Made by a program: the position numbers and the translations under genes. From Termitidicoccus mucosus (GTDB taxonomy: Bacteria; Verrucomicrobiota; Verrucomicrobiia; Opitutales; Opitutaceae): a stretch of DNA of 64,000 bases. Positions 8,290 through 16,111 of this stretch are shown one piece after another. Below the pieces are notes generated by a model. That model was not told where the DNA came from and ran no database searches. It worked only from the letters and a program-made list of their open reading frames with translations. Within the stretch, counting starts at the first letter, position 1; each line of letters starts with the position of its first letter. Where the stretch lies: NCBI RefSeq assembly GCF_038725785.1, contig NZ_CP109796.1, forward strand, positions 5,022,001 through 5,086,000. The letters are read 5' to 3'.

Positions 8290-8368
8290 GGAGGGCCGAG
8301 CTCCCGCGAGGCCGTCACGGTTATACGCGACGTTTTTCCGCGACGGCCTCGCGGGAGCTCGGCCCTCC
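8290..8368. repeat. 79-bp palindromic element (family B), copy 1
   Basis: Two perfect 26-base inverted arms, 8290-8315 and 8343-8368, separated by 27 bases. The same arms with an unrelated loop of the same 27-base length occur at 31624-31702. Located between the converging 3' ends of dsbD and rsuA. Conserved arms, free loop sequence and fixed loop length indicate a dispersed element and not a chance terminator. The rest of the 8146-8397 gap is A-rich spacer containing short AAATCCCA repeats around 8165-8195. Confidence 0.85.
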
Positions 8369-8397
8369 AGACGAGTAAATTTCATTCGGCATTGGTA

Positions 8398-9090
8398 TTA
8401 CCCAAACATTCCCAGAGGCAGTTCGCGCCACCGGGTGGGTTCCACGCCGGCGAGGTCGAGCGGGCCGAAATGCGTGCGATGCAGCGTCACGACCGCGCAG
8501 CCCTGGCTCGCGAACATGCGCCGCACCTGGTGGTAGCGCCCCTCGGTCAGCACGATGTCGGCGGTGGCGGGGCCGTGGATGCGCAATTCGGCGGGCGCAC
8601 AGGGCGCGGCTTCGCCCTGAAGGACGAGCGTGCCGGCGGCAAAAAGCGCGGCCAGCCCGGGAGGGATCGGTTTGTCGGTCGTCACCCGGTAGGTTTTGGG
8701 CACCTTGTGCCTCGGTGAAGTGAGGCGGTGGACGAGCGCGGTCTGGTCGGTGAGAAGCAGCAGGCCGCTGGTGTCCTTGTCGAGGCGTCCGATGCTGGTG
8801 ACTTGCGGATTGCGCGCGCGCCAGCGTTCGGGAAGCAGGCTGTAAACATTGGGGCCTTCGCGCGGATCGTGCGAGCAGACGAGCCCGGTCGGCTTGTGAA
8901 GCAGGAGCAGCAGCCCGTCGGGATGATCGAGCGGTTCGCCATCGACGAGCACATCGGCCGCCCGGACTTTCAAGGAGGGGTCGGCGGCCGGAGCGCCGCG
9001 GTGGGTGACGGCATGGGTTTTGAGAAACGCGCGGGCCTCCCGTCGTGAGCAATAGCCGAGGTTGGCAAGAAGCTGGTCGAGTCGGCGCAT
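8398..9090 (-). CDS. rsuA: 16S rRNA pseudouridine synthase RsuA type
   Basis: 230 residues. An N-terminal S4 RNA-binding domain (RRLDQLLANLGYCSRREA, about 2-50) is followed by the catalytic domain with GRLDKDTSGLLLLT, where Asp104 is the expected catalytic aspartate, then VPKTYRV and EGRYHQVRRMFA, all standard for the RsuA/RluE family. RsuA isomerises uridine 516 of 16S rRNA; RluE/RluB relatives act on 23S rRNA, and the exact target cannot be told from sequence alone. The length and S4 domain favour RsuA. It stands alone between two repeat elements. Confidence 0.88.
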   Translation of the reverse strand: MRRLDQLLANLGYCSRREARAFLKTHAVTHRGAPAADPSLKVRAADVLVDGEPLDHPDGLLLLLHKPTGLVCSHDPREGPNVYSLLPERWRARNPQVTSIGRLDKDTSGLLLLTDQTALVHRLTSPRHKVPKTYRVTTDKPIPPGLAALFAAGTLVLQGEAAPCAPAELRIHGPATADIVLTEGRYHQVRRMFASQGCAVVTLHRTHFGPLDLAGVEPTRWRELPLGMFG

Positions 9091-9168
9091 GACGGAAAAA
9101 GGAGTGTTCGCATCCTCATGCGCAAATCGAGGATAAACCCCAAAGGGAGATTTTATCCTCCCATGAAT

Positions 9169-9255
9169 CTTTCCTCTTTATTCTTTCTCTTTCCTCTTTC
9201 TCCCAAAACGCCTGGCGAGGAGAGAAAGAGGAAAGAGAAAGAATAAAGAGGAAAG
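9169..9255. repeat. Pyrimidine/purine long hairpin (family C), copy 1
   Basis: A 34-base all-pyrimidine-rich arm at 9169-9202 (CTTT/CTCTTT units) is perfectly complementary to the purine arm at 9222-9255, with a 19-base loop. Related elements lie at 24155-24247 and 32654-32738. It sits between the rsuA start and the oadG stop. The RNA hairpin would be very stable, and the polypurine-polypyrimidine tract could also adopt triplex-type DNA structure. Confidence 0.85.
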
Positions 9256-9351
9256 AGTGCCGGATTCCTGTTTGACGGATTGTCCCAAAACAGCCCCCAA
9301 AAGCCCCAAGGCCGGCCCGTGGGGGAGACTCGCGGCAAAGGGCGCTGCCTG

Positions 9352-9768
9352 TTACCTGAGATTGTGCGAGGTGTAAATCTGACGGCGGCCTTCGAGCGCC
9401 CACATTTGCATGAGGGCCTCCACGGAGGGCGCGGGAGTGCGGATTTCCGCGATTTTCGCCTTTGGGCCAAGCGTCACGAAAATCGACGCGGCAATCGCCG
9501 CCAGCACTTCGGGGGTCACGGCATCGGCTTCGGCTGGCGCCGGGGTGGCAGCGGCTTTCGTGGGAGCGGCGGCCTTCGCAGTGGCGGGAGCATCGGGATG
9601 CGTGGCGGCGAGCAGGCGTCCGACCAGCGCCACCAATCCGATAAAGACCGCCACGCCGGCCAGGATGGCAAAGAGGGCGAGTCCCTTGTTGTCGAAAAGC
9701 ACGGGGGGCTGGTTCTGGGCGGCGGCAGAGGCGGTCGCGAGGATAGGGAATGAGAGCAGAAGGTTCAT
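9352..9768 (-). CDS. oadG: Sodium-pump decarboxylase gamma subunit, OadG family
   Basis: 138 residues. One N-terminal transmembrane helix (LALFAILAGVAVFIGLVALVGRLL), a long Ala/Pro linker (about 55-85), then a short C-terminal region, TPEVLAAIAASIFVTLG ending with MWALEGRRQIYTSHNLR. The W--EGRR-I--SH ending is typical of OadG-like and MmdD-like subunits. These hold the membrane beta subunit to the biotin-dependent carboxyltransferase of Na+-translocating decarboxylases. It is the last gene of a minus-strand cluster starting at 11692 with oadB in the middle. No carboxyltransferase or biotin carrier gene is in the window. Confidence 0.8.
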   Translation of the reverse strand: MNLLLSFPILATASAAAQNQPPVLFDNKGLALFAILAGVAVFIGLVALVGRLLAATHPDAPATAKAAAPTKAAATPAPAEADAVTPEVLAAIAASIFVTLGPKAKIAEIRTPAPSVEALMQMWALEGRRQIYTSHNLR

Positions 9769-9847
9769 TTTGCTGTTTGGTTTTGGAAAATTGGCGAAAA
9801 GACGAACGATGGAAAGAGCGGACCCGGATGGTGAGTGAAGGGAGGAG

Positions 9848-10186
9848 CTACCTTTTTACGGCGGCGGCCGGCGCGGCGGATTCAGGGGTATTTTCCGCGG
9901 CGGCGTCCGCGGCGGCGGTGTTCGCCGCCCAGACGCGTTTGCGGACGCCGAGGGCGATGACGAGCAGGCCGAGTCCGGCGGCGGCGTGGCCGGTGGCGGC
10001 GGCAAAGCCGCGCGCGGGTTCCGCAAGGCCGGGCGCGATAAAGCGCGCGGCGAGCCCGCCGGCGAGCGCGAGCACCGTCCCGGCGACCCAGTGCGCGACG
10101 GGAAACGGCGCGCGCGCCACCGTTTTTCCCGGAGCCGGGCTGTCGGTGGCGGGCGCGTCGTGCGGCTGGTCGTTCGGAGACGTCAT
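9848..10186 (-). CDS. Small membrane protein between oadB and oadG
   Basis: 112 residues. Hydrophilic Pro/Ala-rich N-terminus (about 1-28), two predicted transmembrane helices (VAHWVAGTVLALAGGLAARFI and the GHAAAGLGLLVIALGVR region), and an Ala-rich charged tail. No known family was recognised and there is no biotin-attachment lysine motif. It is 42 bases after oadB and 79 bases before oadG on the same strand, so it is probably co-transcribed and may be an accessory subunit of the pump. Confidence 0.6.
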   Translation of the reverse strand: MTSPNDQPHDAPATDSPAPGKTVARAPFPVAHWVAGTVLALAGGLAARFIAPGLAEPARGFAAATGHAAAGLGLLVIALGVRKRVWAANTAAADAAAENTPESAAPAAAVKR

Positions 10187-10228
10187 GGGTTGCGAGGTGC
10201 CGCGTTTGGCGTTTGGCCGGCCGGCACC

Positions 10229-11539
10229 TCAGAGGGTGGGCTGGATCAGCGACACGTAGATGCCGGTAATGATCGCGGTGGTGATGACGCCGGAGATGTT
10301 GGCCCCGAGGGCCTCGGGCAGCACGATGGAGTGGGGGTTCGCCTTGGAGACTTCCTTTTGCGCGACCTTGGCCGTGCTCGGCACGCAACTGACGCCGGCG
10401 ATGCCGATCACGGGGTTGATTTTGCGCCCGCTGAAGAAGTAGGCGCAGTAGCCGCCGATGACGCCGCCCACGCCGGAGATGAGCAGCGAGAGCACGCCGA
10501 GGACGAGCAGCATGATGACCTTCGGGTCGAGGATGGTCGAGGCCTCGCACATGACGCCGAGAAGCACGCCGAGGAACATGGTCGCGCCATAGAGGAAGAC
10601 GTTCTCAATGAGTGTAGAGAAGAATTTCAGGCCGGACTCGCGGACGGCCACGCCGAGGAAGAGCGAGAAGAACAGCGGGGCCGCCGAGGGGAACAGCAGG
10701 CAGAGCACCGTGCAGGCCACGACGGCGAAGGCGAGTTTCTCGCCGGAGGTGATTTTCACCGCGGGGCGGGGAGGCAGCTTGATGGCGCGCAATTTTTCCG
10801 GGATGAGGGCGCGGATGAGGTAGGGATAGCCGCCATACACGAGCCCGAGGTAGAGGTAGGCGACGATGGTGATGGGGACGAAGAGCTTCGGGGCCATCTT
10901 GAGCGCGCCGAAGAGGACCATCGGGCCGTCCGCGCCGCCGACCAGTGCGATCGCGGCCGCCTCGCCGGGGAAAAACCCGAGGGCGATCGCGATCGGGAAA
11001 ACGACGATCGTGCCCAGCTCGCAAAAGAGCGCCATCACGATGCTGAGGAAGGGCCGCGCCAGCACGAAACCGATGTCGAGCAGCACCCCGATGCCCATGA
11101 ACACGAGGCAGGCGATGAGGTTGTTGCCGAAGGTGAAGTTGAAAATAGGCTGGAGAAAATCTATGCCGGTGAGCGCGACGATTTTGTCGGGCGTTTCCAC
11201 GAGGGGCGACATGAAGAGAGTGCCGTGCATTTTTCCGGCGGCGGCGGTGGCGACGGCCTGCGCTTGCGCGGCGGCGTCGGGGAGCGGCGCGCTGCCGCTG
11301 ACGATGATGCCCGCCGTGGTGGGGTCGAGGAAGAGCACGCCGGCGTTCACGGCGCACATGGCCAGTCCCATCGGAATCATGAGCAGCGGCTCAAGCGTGC
11401 CCTTTTTGCCGAGGTAAACGAGCAGCATGCCGAGGAAAATCAGCACGATGCGCATCCAGGCGACGGCGGGGTTGTTCGCGAAGGAATCGAAGAGCGTCGT
11501 CAGCCCTTGGAAGATATCGAGGATGTTCTGGAAAGTCAT
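10229..11539 (-). CDS. oadB: Sodium ion-translocating decarboxylase beta subunit
   Basis: 436-residue inner-membrane protein of the OadB/MmdB/GcdB family. Helices run throughout; the hallmark GGADGP at residues 201-206 contains the aspartate (Asp204) equivalent to the one needed for Na+ transport in the Klebsiella oxaloacetate decarboxylase beta subunit. Other conserved stretches are FTFGNNLIACLVFMGIGVLLD and PEKLRAIKLPP. The subunit decarboxylates carboxybiotin and pumps Na+ outward. Residues about 66-125 form a longer than usual Ala-rich loop between early helices. Neighbours are a 44-residue membrane protein 18 bases upstream and oadG downstream. Whether the substrate is oxaloacetate, methylmalonyl-CoA or glutaconyl-CoA cannot be decided without the alpha subunit. 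Confidence 0.92.
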   Translation of the reverse strand: MTFQNILDIFQGLTTLFDSFANNPAVAWMRIVLIFLGMLLVYLGKKGTLEPLLMIPMGLAMCAVNAGVLFLDPTTAGIIVSGSAPLPDAAAQAQAVATAAAGKMHGTLFMSPLVETPDKIVALTGIDFLQPIFNFTFGNNLIACLVFMGIGVLLDIGFVLARPFLSIVMALFCELGTIVVFPIAIALGFFPGEAAAIALVGGADGPMVLFGALKMAPKLFVPITIVAYLYLGLVYGGYPYLIRALIPEKLRAIKLPPRPAVKITSGEKLAFAVVACTVLCLLFPSAAPLFFSLFLGVAVRESGLKFFSTLIENVFLYGATMFLGVLLGVMCEASTILDPKVIMLLVLGVLSLLISGVGGVIGGYCAYFFSGRKINPVIGIAGVSCVPSTAKVAQKEVSKANPHSIVLPEALGANISGVITTAIITGIYVSLIQPTL

Positions 11540-11557
11540 GGCGGCGGGTCCTGTTGC

Positions 11558-11692
11558 TTAGTTGTCCTTGAGAAAGGCCCGGAGAACCCGGGAAAGTATG
11601 CTGATGAGCAGCGCGACCAGAATGCCGATGACCGTCGCCACGCCGTAAACGATGAGGGCCTTGACGATGGCGTCCATGAAGGTTGTTTCCAT
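11558..11692 (-). CDS. 44-residue single-helix membrane protein before oadB
   Basis: Starts at the ATG at 11692 and stops 18 bases before oadB, with an AGGA sequence about 10 bases before the oadB start. The peptide has a short acidic start, one long hydrophobic helix (IVKALIVYGVATVIGILVAL) and a basic end (LRAFLKDN). Small subunits of similar size occur in methylmalonyl-CoA decarboxylase-type pumps (MmdE), but no sequence match is claimed. The frame is open further upstream to 11968 but that part has no protein-like character. Its position as first gene of the pump cluster makes it a probable extra subunit. Confidence 0.65.
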   Translation of the reverse strand: METTFMDAIVKALIVYGVATVIGILVALLISILSRVLRAFLKDN

Positions 11693-12128
11693 GTTATTGT
11701 TGGTTTGTTGGTTAAAAAAGAAGCACGATGAATCTCGAATGGCTGGGAGCCGCCTTGCTTTCCTGGAGTCCGCCACGGGTGCGAAACAGGCCAGAATGAC
11801 AAAAAACAACTCCAAGCATACACCCTGCCACCAAGCGGGATGTCTTTGAAGGTCAATATATTCATCAATGCAGTAATGAGCGGCTGTTTTACTGCTTAGA
11901 GCCAAAACTAATGACAGTTTCCCGAAATGTCCACGGACACATGCGCAATTTCCAAGGAGCGGGGCCATCGCACTTCAGTGCCCATCCGGCAGCACGGGGC
12001 GGCGGATTCGCCGTCTGGTTTCCGGCCTTTTTTGCCGGCTGTTTACAGAAATAGCGTTGCCCGCTCTCCGGCCCGCCTATTTCGTCGGGCGCGCCGCTTA
12101 TGCAACCGGCGGCACAAAAACCATTACG
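11693..12128. other. Intergenic region with divergent promoters and a short dyad
   Basis: 436 bases between the pump cluster (minus) and the NTF2-like gene (plus). No coding sequence was supported. It holds an inverted repeat, GCAGTAA at 11870-11876 and TTACTGC at 11889-11895, 12 bases apart, which could be a regulator site for the pump cluster. The 11690-11900 part is clearly lower in GC than the surroundings, as expected for a promoter region. No riboswitch was recognised. Confidence 0.4.
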
Positions 12129-12515
12129 ATGACAAAAACGCCCGGCGATATTCTCAGGAGTTGGATTCATTGCATCAATGAAGGCGACCTCGATGGCGCG
12201 CTTTCCTTCTACAACGAAAAAGCGCTTTTGATACCGACATTTGCCAGCCGCCTGCTGGGACGGCCGGAAGGCATCCGCGACTATTTCGAGCGGCTTTGCG
12301 CCCGCGAGGACCTGAGCATTGCGCTTCACGAGAAAACCGTCGTGGCGCAGCCGGTCGCGGACTCGATTTATGCGCTGAGCGGCATCTATTGCTGGCGGTT
12401 TGCCATCGACGGCGAGATGCTGAATTTCGAGGCGCGCTTCAGCTTCGTTCTGGATCTTTCGCAAACGGCCCCGATCCTGCACCACCACTCCTCGCAAATC
12501 CCGCGCACGCTGTAG
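12129..12515 (+). CDS. NTF2-like (SnoaL/DUF4440-type) protein
   Basis: 128 residues from the ATG at 12129. It has the cone-shaped alpha+beta plan of NTF2-like proteins: helix TPGDILRSWIHCINEGDLDGALSFY, then NEKALLIPTFASRLLGRPEGIRDYFERL, and strands ending in GEMLNFEARFSFVLDL and a terminal LHHHSSQIPRTL. The LHHHSS ending is typical of the SgcJ/CaMKII-association-domain subgroup. Members bind small ligands or have ketosteroid isomerase-like activity; the substrate here is unknown. An in-frame start at 12057 would add 24 residues not resembling the family. Confidence 0.75.
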   Translation: MTKTPGDILRSWIHCINEGDLDGALSFYNEKALLIPTFASRLLGRPEGIRDYFERLCAREDLSIALHEKTVVAQPVADSIYALSGIYCWRFAIDGEMLNFEARFSFVLDLSQTAPILHHHSSQIPRTL

Positions 12516-12683
12516 CCCGGGAGCCGTCGCCGCGTGTCGCATGGGGCTGCCCGCGTGGCAGGATTAAAAAACCACTGATGTGGGATTGTTGCGCCCGGCA
12601 TGGGCGGGGCATTTTGTCCGGACTGCCCCCGGACCATGGCAGGTTCCGGCCCTGTGCCGGCTTCCGGCGGCAAAACCCATCGC

Positions 12684-13718
12684 ATGATCACGCCCCAACT
12701 TCTGGAAAGACATGCGGCCTTCTGGAAAGGCCGCGGCACGGCTCCCTTGATCGGGAGCATGGCGAAAAAGCATTGGAGCAAAAACCCCTATCCGGTCGGC
12801 GCGAAGGATCTTATCTGCGAACCGAGGATGATCCAGGCGCATGAACTGGAGCTTCGCAGACTGATCGGCGTCAAGGACGCCGAATCCGGCGGCCCGCCCG
12901 GCGACCTCATCAATCCCGTGGGCATCCGCTATCCCGAGGCGTGGATGGAGGCGTTTCTGGGGTGCCCGATCTTTGCGTCCGAGACCAGTTGCACCGCCAA
13001 GCCGTGCCACTCCGGTTGCGGCGAGACGCTGGCCGCGTTTGACCGCGAGGCGGTCTTTGGGTCGGCCTGGTTTGCCAAGGCAAAAGAAAGCGTGGCGACC
13101 GGGGACACGCTGGCGGGCGAGGCGCTGCCGACGCGCCAACTGCACTTGCGCGGAATCATCGACATGCTGACCGCGGTCATGGGCGAGACGAACTTGTGCA
13201 TGGAGGTTTATGACAACGCCGGGGAACTCGACCGCCTGGCGAAAACCTACGCGGAATTTTATATCGACGCGGCCAAACGGCTGCTGGCGCTGCGGAAGCG
13301 GTGGCGCGGCGGGTGTGTCTCGACCTGGCGGTTGTATTATCCGGGCGAATTGCTGGATTATCAAATCGACGCCTCCAGCCTCTTTTCGAAGGAGCAATAC
13401 GAGGAGCATTTTCTTCGCCATGACGAGCGGGTGATCGACCAGTTCGAGGCGTCGATCGTGCACTTGCACACCTGCGGGCTGCATCACCTCGAATCGGTTT
13501 TGAAAATCAGGAAGCTCTCCGCCATCGAGATCAACCTCGACCGGGAAAGCACGGCATGGGAACCGGAGCGCATCATCCGGGCCGCCAACAGAATCCAGGA
13601 GGCGGGCAAAAGCGTGATTCTGGTGGGACGTTTGAATCGCGGCGAGCTGGACGGCGTCATATCCAAAACCAATCATCGCGGGCTCGCGATTAATAATTGG
13701 TTCGCGGAAGAGTTATAG
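12684..13718 (+). CDS. Uroporphyrinogen decarboxylase-like (URO-D/methyltransferase) protein
   Basis: 344 residues from the ATG at 12684. It shows features of the URO-D superfamily TIM barrel: an ELELRRLIGV entry region, GDTLAGEALPTRQLHLRGIIDMLTAVMG (read as two halves), LAKTYAEFYIDAAKRLL, and a C-terminal HLHTCGLHHLESVLKIRKLSAIEINLDR segment in which HLHTCG holds a His and Cys at the position used for zinc or metal in corrinoid methyltransferase relatives. It lacks the family Arg-rich substrate loop of true HemE, so a methyltransferase or sugar-linked role is more likely than heme synthesis. It may follow the NTF2-like gene on the same transcript. Confidence 0.65.
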   Translation: MITPQLLERHAAFWKGRGTAPLIGSMAKKHWSKNPYPVGAKDLICEPRMIQAHELELRRLIGVKDAESGGPPGDLINPVGIRYPEAWMEAFLGCPIFASETSCTAKPCHSGCGETLAAFDREAVFGSAWFAKAKESVATGDTLAGEALPTRQLHLRGIIDMLTAVMGETNLCMEVYDNAGELDRLAKTYAEFYIDAAKRLLALRKRWRGGCVSTWRLYYPGELLDYQIDASSLFSKEQYEEHFLRHDERVIDQFEASIVHLHTCGLHHLESVLKIRKLSAIEINLDRESTAWEPERIIRAANRIQEAGKSVILVGRLNRGELDGVISKTNHRGLAINNWFAEEL

Positions 13719-13720
13719 GA

Positions 13721-13764
13721 AGATGCGCCTTGGGCGCATCTCTTGGAATATTGTATTTATTTTT
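13721..13764 (+). terminator. Terminator-like hairpin after URO-D-like gene
   Basis: AGATGCGCC at 13721-13729 pairs perfectly with GGCGCATCT at 13733-13741 around a 3-base loop. A T-rich stretch, TATTTATTTTTT, follows about 10 bases later. It begins 3 bases after the stop codon of the URO-D-like gene. Confidence 0.6.
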
Positions 13765-13871
13765 TGGAGCAACGGCCTCCGCGCGTGGCATTTTTAACCT
13801 GTCAACTGATTTTCCGAAATAACCTCCCGCCTTGCAGCGGCAGATGGGATATTATTCTGGAACCGGCATGA

Positions 13872-14873
13872 TCAAGCCTTGCGGCCCGGCAGGGTGAATC
13901 CCGCCACCTCGTGCGGGATATAGCTTGCCTCGAGCCGTTGGATTTCTTCCGCCGACAACTTCACTGTGATCGCCGCGATGGCGTCTTCAAGCTGCTGCAC
14001 CTTGGTGGCGCCGACGATGGGCGCGGTGACGACCGGCTGGTGCAGCATCCATGACAGCGCGATTTGCGCTTGCGGCAGCCCGCGCTGCTTCGCCAGCGCC
14101 GTAACGGCGTCGATGACCTTGCGATCGGCTGCCTCGGTATTGGCGTAGAGCGTTTTGTCGAACTGATCGGAGGAAAGGCGCTTGGTCGGCTCGGCATGAG
14201 AGGGGCGCGCCAGGCGTCCGCGCGCCAGCGGACTCCAGGGAATGACGCCGACACCTTCTTCCCTGCACAAGGGCAGCATCTCGCGCTCTTCCTCGCGGTA
14301 GAGAAGGTTGTAATGCGGCTGCATGGAAACGAAGCGCGACCAGCCCTTCTGCTTCGCGATTTCCAGCGCCTTGCAGAACTGCCATGCCGCCATGCTGGAT
14401 GCGCCGATATAGCGCGCCTTGCCGGCTTTCACCACGTCGTGCAGGGCTTCCAGTGTTTCCTCGATTTGCACGTTGGGGTCCCAGCGGTGGATCTGGTAGA
14501 GGTCGACATAATCCATGCCGAGGCGCCGCAGGCTGTTGTCGATTTCGGCGAGTATCGCCTTGCGCGAGAGACCCTTGCCATTCGGCTCGTCGCGCATCTT
14601 GCCATGCACCTTGGTGGCGATGACGACCTCGTCGCGTTTTGCGAAGTCACGGATGGCGCGCCCCACGATTTCCTCGCTCGCACCGAGCGAATACACATTC
14701 GCGGTGTCGAAAAAGGTGATGCCTTTTTCAAGCGCGGTTTTGATGAAAGGGCGGCTCTCGTCCTCCTTCAAAACCCATTCATGCGTGCCTCTGCCGGGAT
14801 CGCCATAGCTCATGCAGCCGAGGCAAATGCGCGAAACTTTGAGACCCGATTTTCCAAGTTGGATGTATTCCAT
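13872..14873 (-). CDS. Aldo/keto reductase
   Basis: 333 residues from the ATG at 14873; an AAAGGA Shine-Dalgarno-like sequence lies 7 bases upstream and decides the start over the TTG two codons earlier. NADPH-dependent carbonyl reductase fold with all four catalytic residues visible: Asp and Tyr in FFDTANVYSLG, Lys in VVIATKVHG, His in DLYQIHRWDP. The GLKVSRICLGCMSYGDP start and IPWSPLARGRLARP place it in the AKR11/YajO-like group that reduces small aldehydes. Monocistronic, transcribed away from the gene-poor 14.9-15.7 kb stretch. Confidence 0.92.
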   Translation of the reverse strand: MEYIQLGKSGLKVSRICLGCMSYGDPGRGTHEWVLKEDESRPFIKTALEKGITFFDTANVYSLGASEEIVGRAIRDFAKRDEVVIATKVHGKMRDEPNGKGLSRKAILAEIDNSLRRLGMDYVDLYQIHRWDPNVQIEETLEALHDVVKAGKARYIGASSMAAWQFCKALEIAKQKGWSRFVSMQPHYNLLYREEEREMLPLCREEGVGVIPWSPLARGRLARPSHAEPTKRLSSDQFDKTLYANTEAADRKVIDAVTALAKQRGLPQAQIALSWMLHQPVVTAPIVGATKVQQLEDAIAAITVKLSAEEIQRLEASYIPHEVAGFTLPGRKA

Positions 14874-15435
14874 GGTCAAATCCTTTTCAGAGAGGAGCGG
14901 ACCACCTTTTATCGTATCGCATGAGCGGTCAACGGGATTTTATCCGCCCGCGCCGCCACCATGCATTGCGCTGCTTCGATTACGCGCGGGATCGGGTAGG
15001 GGCGCAAAGATCGCCATGGTTACGCTGGCCTCGAAGAGGCCGGGCAATCAATGCCGGGGTGATCGAGGTTGAGGCGGCGTTTGTTCGCCGCCGGGCCGTA
15101 TTTTTACCGGTCCGTTGGGAAGGCTCTTTTGCGGACCGCATGAAATAATCTCCCCAGTAGTCTTTTCACGCTCCCATCGAGAAATCATCCACCTCATATG
15201 CGGATATTCCTCCGGAAAAATAATAATAATCATCATCTTCAAACGCGGCATTTGGCGCCATGGCCATGCTGTTCAGCAAATGCCCAATCGCCTTGCTCCT
15301 GCTTGTTATTTTCTTCCCTGGAATGATTCGTTATTTCCCTTGGAGATGCTTTTAGGAATTAGAGTATTTTCGGCTTATTTTGTCGCATCCTTAAATGACG
15401 CTCAAATCACCGTTCCCAGATAATGAAACCTGAAA

Positions 15436-15458
15436 AGTGCAACCCAATAGGTTGCACT
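15436..15458. repeat. Short hairpin AGTGCAACC/GGTTGCACT
   Basis: AGTGCAACC (15436-15444) and GGTTGCACT (15450-15458) form a perfect 9-bp stem with the loop CAATA. The core AACCCAATAGGTT resembles the AACCCATTGGGCT core of the hairpin at 23186-23222, suggesting one loose family. Not followed by a T-tract. Confidence 0.5.
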
Positions 15459-15508
15459 CCCTCCTGAAAGCGAAAAAATAAACCGGAAACACCCTGGATG
15501 AATCGGCC

Positions 15509-15636
15509 GTAGGGCTCGACCTTGCGTCGAGCCGCGGATGCATGGGCATCCACGCATGGCAAATCAACGATTCGGCGTCCGAGGAGATTTGCTGCCGGGT
15601 TCTGCGCTCGCGGCCTGACGCAAGGTCAGGCCCTAC
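15509..15636. repeat. Paired-hairpin inverted repeat (family D), copy 1
   Basis: Two 28-base arms, 15509-15536 and 15609-15636, are inverted copies flanking 72 bases. Each arm is itself an 8-bp hairpin: GGCTCGAC/GTCGAGCC in the left, GGCCTGAC/GTCAGGCC in the right. The arms differ at two adjacent bases on each side of the stem, and these differences are compensated within the arm. The same arms occur at 29215-29324, where both are of the GGCCTGAC type. Confidence 0.85.
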
Positions 15637-15670
15637 GGGCGGCCTGATTACAGGCGACAAATTAAAACGA

Positions 15671-15694
15671 AAAAATGCCCTGGTGGGCTTTTTT
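15671..15694. terminator. Bidirectional terminator at end of lipoprotein gene
   Basis: GCCC (15677-15680) and GGGC (15685-15688) around TGGT, preceded by AAAAAA and followed by TTTTTT, so a T-tract follows the hairpin on both strands. It overlaps the stop codon of the minus-strand lipoprotein gene at 15693. The stem is only four GC pairs, extended by A-T pairs. Confidence 0.6.
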
Positions 15695-16070
15695 AGAAAT
15701 CCATTGAATGTTTCCTGATCACCATATCAATATTTCTTATATCACGATTTATATGTTTGATTTCCTCTTGGGAAAACTCATCGAAAATCGAAAAATTCTC
15801 CAAAAAAACGCAATATTGACCTGGTTTCAGATAAATGGGTCTGTCCGCAATCTTTGTAATGACCGCGAAACCCTCATCCTGGACAATCTCGGGGCGGTAT
15901 TTATTATGGTCAAATATGACCGCCATGGTATCCTCGCTGGAAGATAATAATACAGTGTATGCCACCCCGCTGTTTATCAATGAGAACCCGCTCCGCGTCT
16001 CATGGGTGATCTTTTTCATACATGAACACGCCAGCAGGCACATGGCGATGAGCGGGAATAGTAATTTCAT
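15693..16070 (-). CDS. Small lipoprotein, unknown function
   Basis: 125 residues. A type II signal peptide is clear: MKLLFPLIAMCLLACSC, with Cys at 15 and 17 near the cleavage site. The rest (NSGVAYTVLLSSSEDTMAVIF, AVITKIADRPIYLKPGQYCVFLENF, FSQEEIKHINRDIRNIDMVIRK) suggests a small beta domain followed by a charged helix. No family was recognised. Codon and base composition are distinctly lower in GC than nearly every other gene in the window, consistent with recent acquisition along with the AT-rich stretch beside it. It stands 41 bases after the stop of the phospholipid-repair fusion on the same strand. Confidence 0.65.
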   Translation of the reverse strand: MKLLFPLIAMCLLACSCMKKITHETRSGFSLINSGVAYTVLLSSSEDTMAVIFDHNKYRPEIVQDEGFAVITKIADRPIYLKPGQYCVFLENFSIFDEFSQEEIKHINRDIRNIDMVIRKHSMDF

Positions 16071-16111
16071 GGAGTCAGGCGAGGGACATTTAAGCCCGGG
16101 GGATGCACGTG

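Larger units (their letters stand above)
14880..15692. other. Gene-poor region with dispersed hairpins
   Basis: About 800 bases without a supported gene. The part 15150-15480 is markedly AT-richer than the window, with runs such as AATAATAATAAT near 15220. Small open frames here lack protein character. It contains a 9-bp hairpin at 15436-15458, the paired-hairpin element at 15509-15636 and a bidirectional terminator at its right edge. It may be the remains of a decayed insertion, but no transposase fragment was recognised. Confidence 0.45.

Noticed and set aside
8290-8368. Insertion sequence with terminal inverted repeats
   Set aside because: Only 27 bases lie between the arms, so there is no room for a transposase, and no target-site duplication was seen.
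15115-15423. 102-codon plus-strand frame in the AT-rich gap
   Set aside because: Contains a run of isoleucines from AATAATAATAAT and no protein-like pattern; start lacks a ribosome site.
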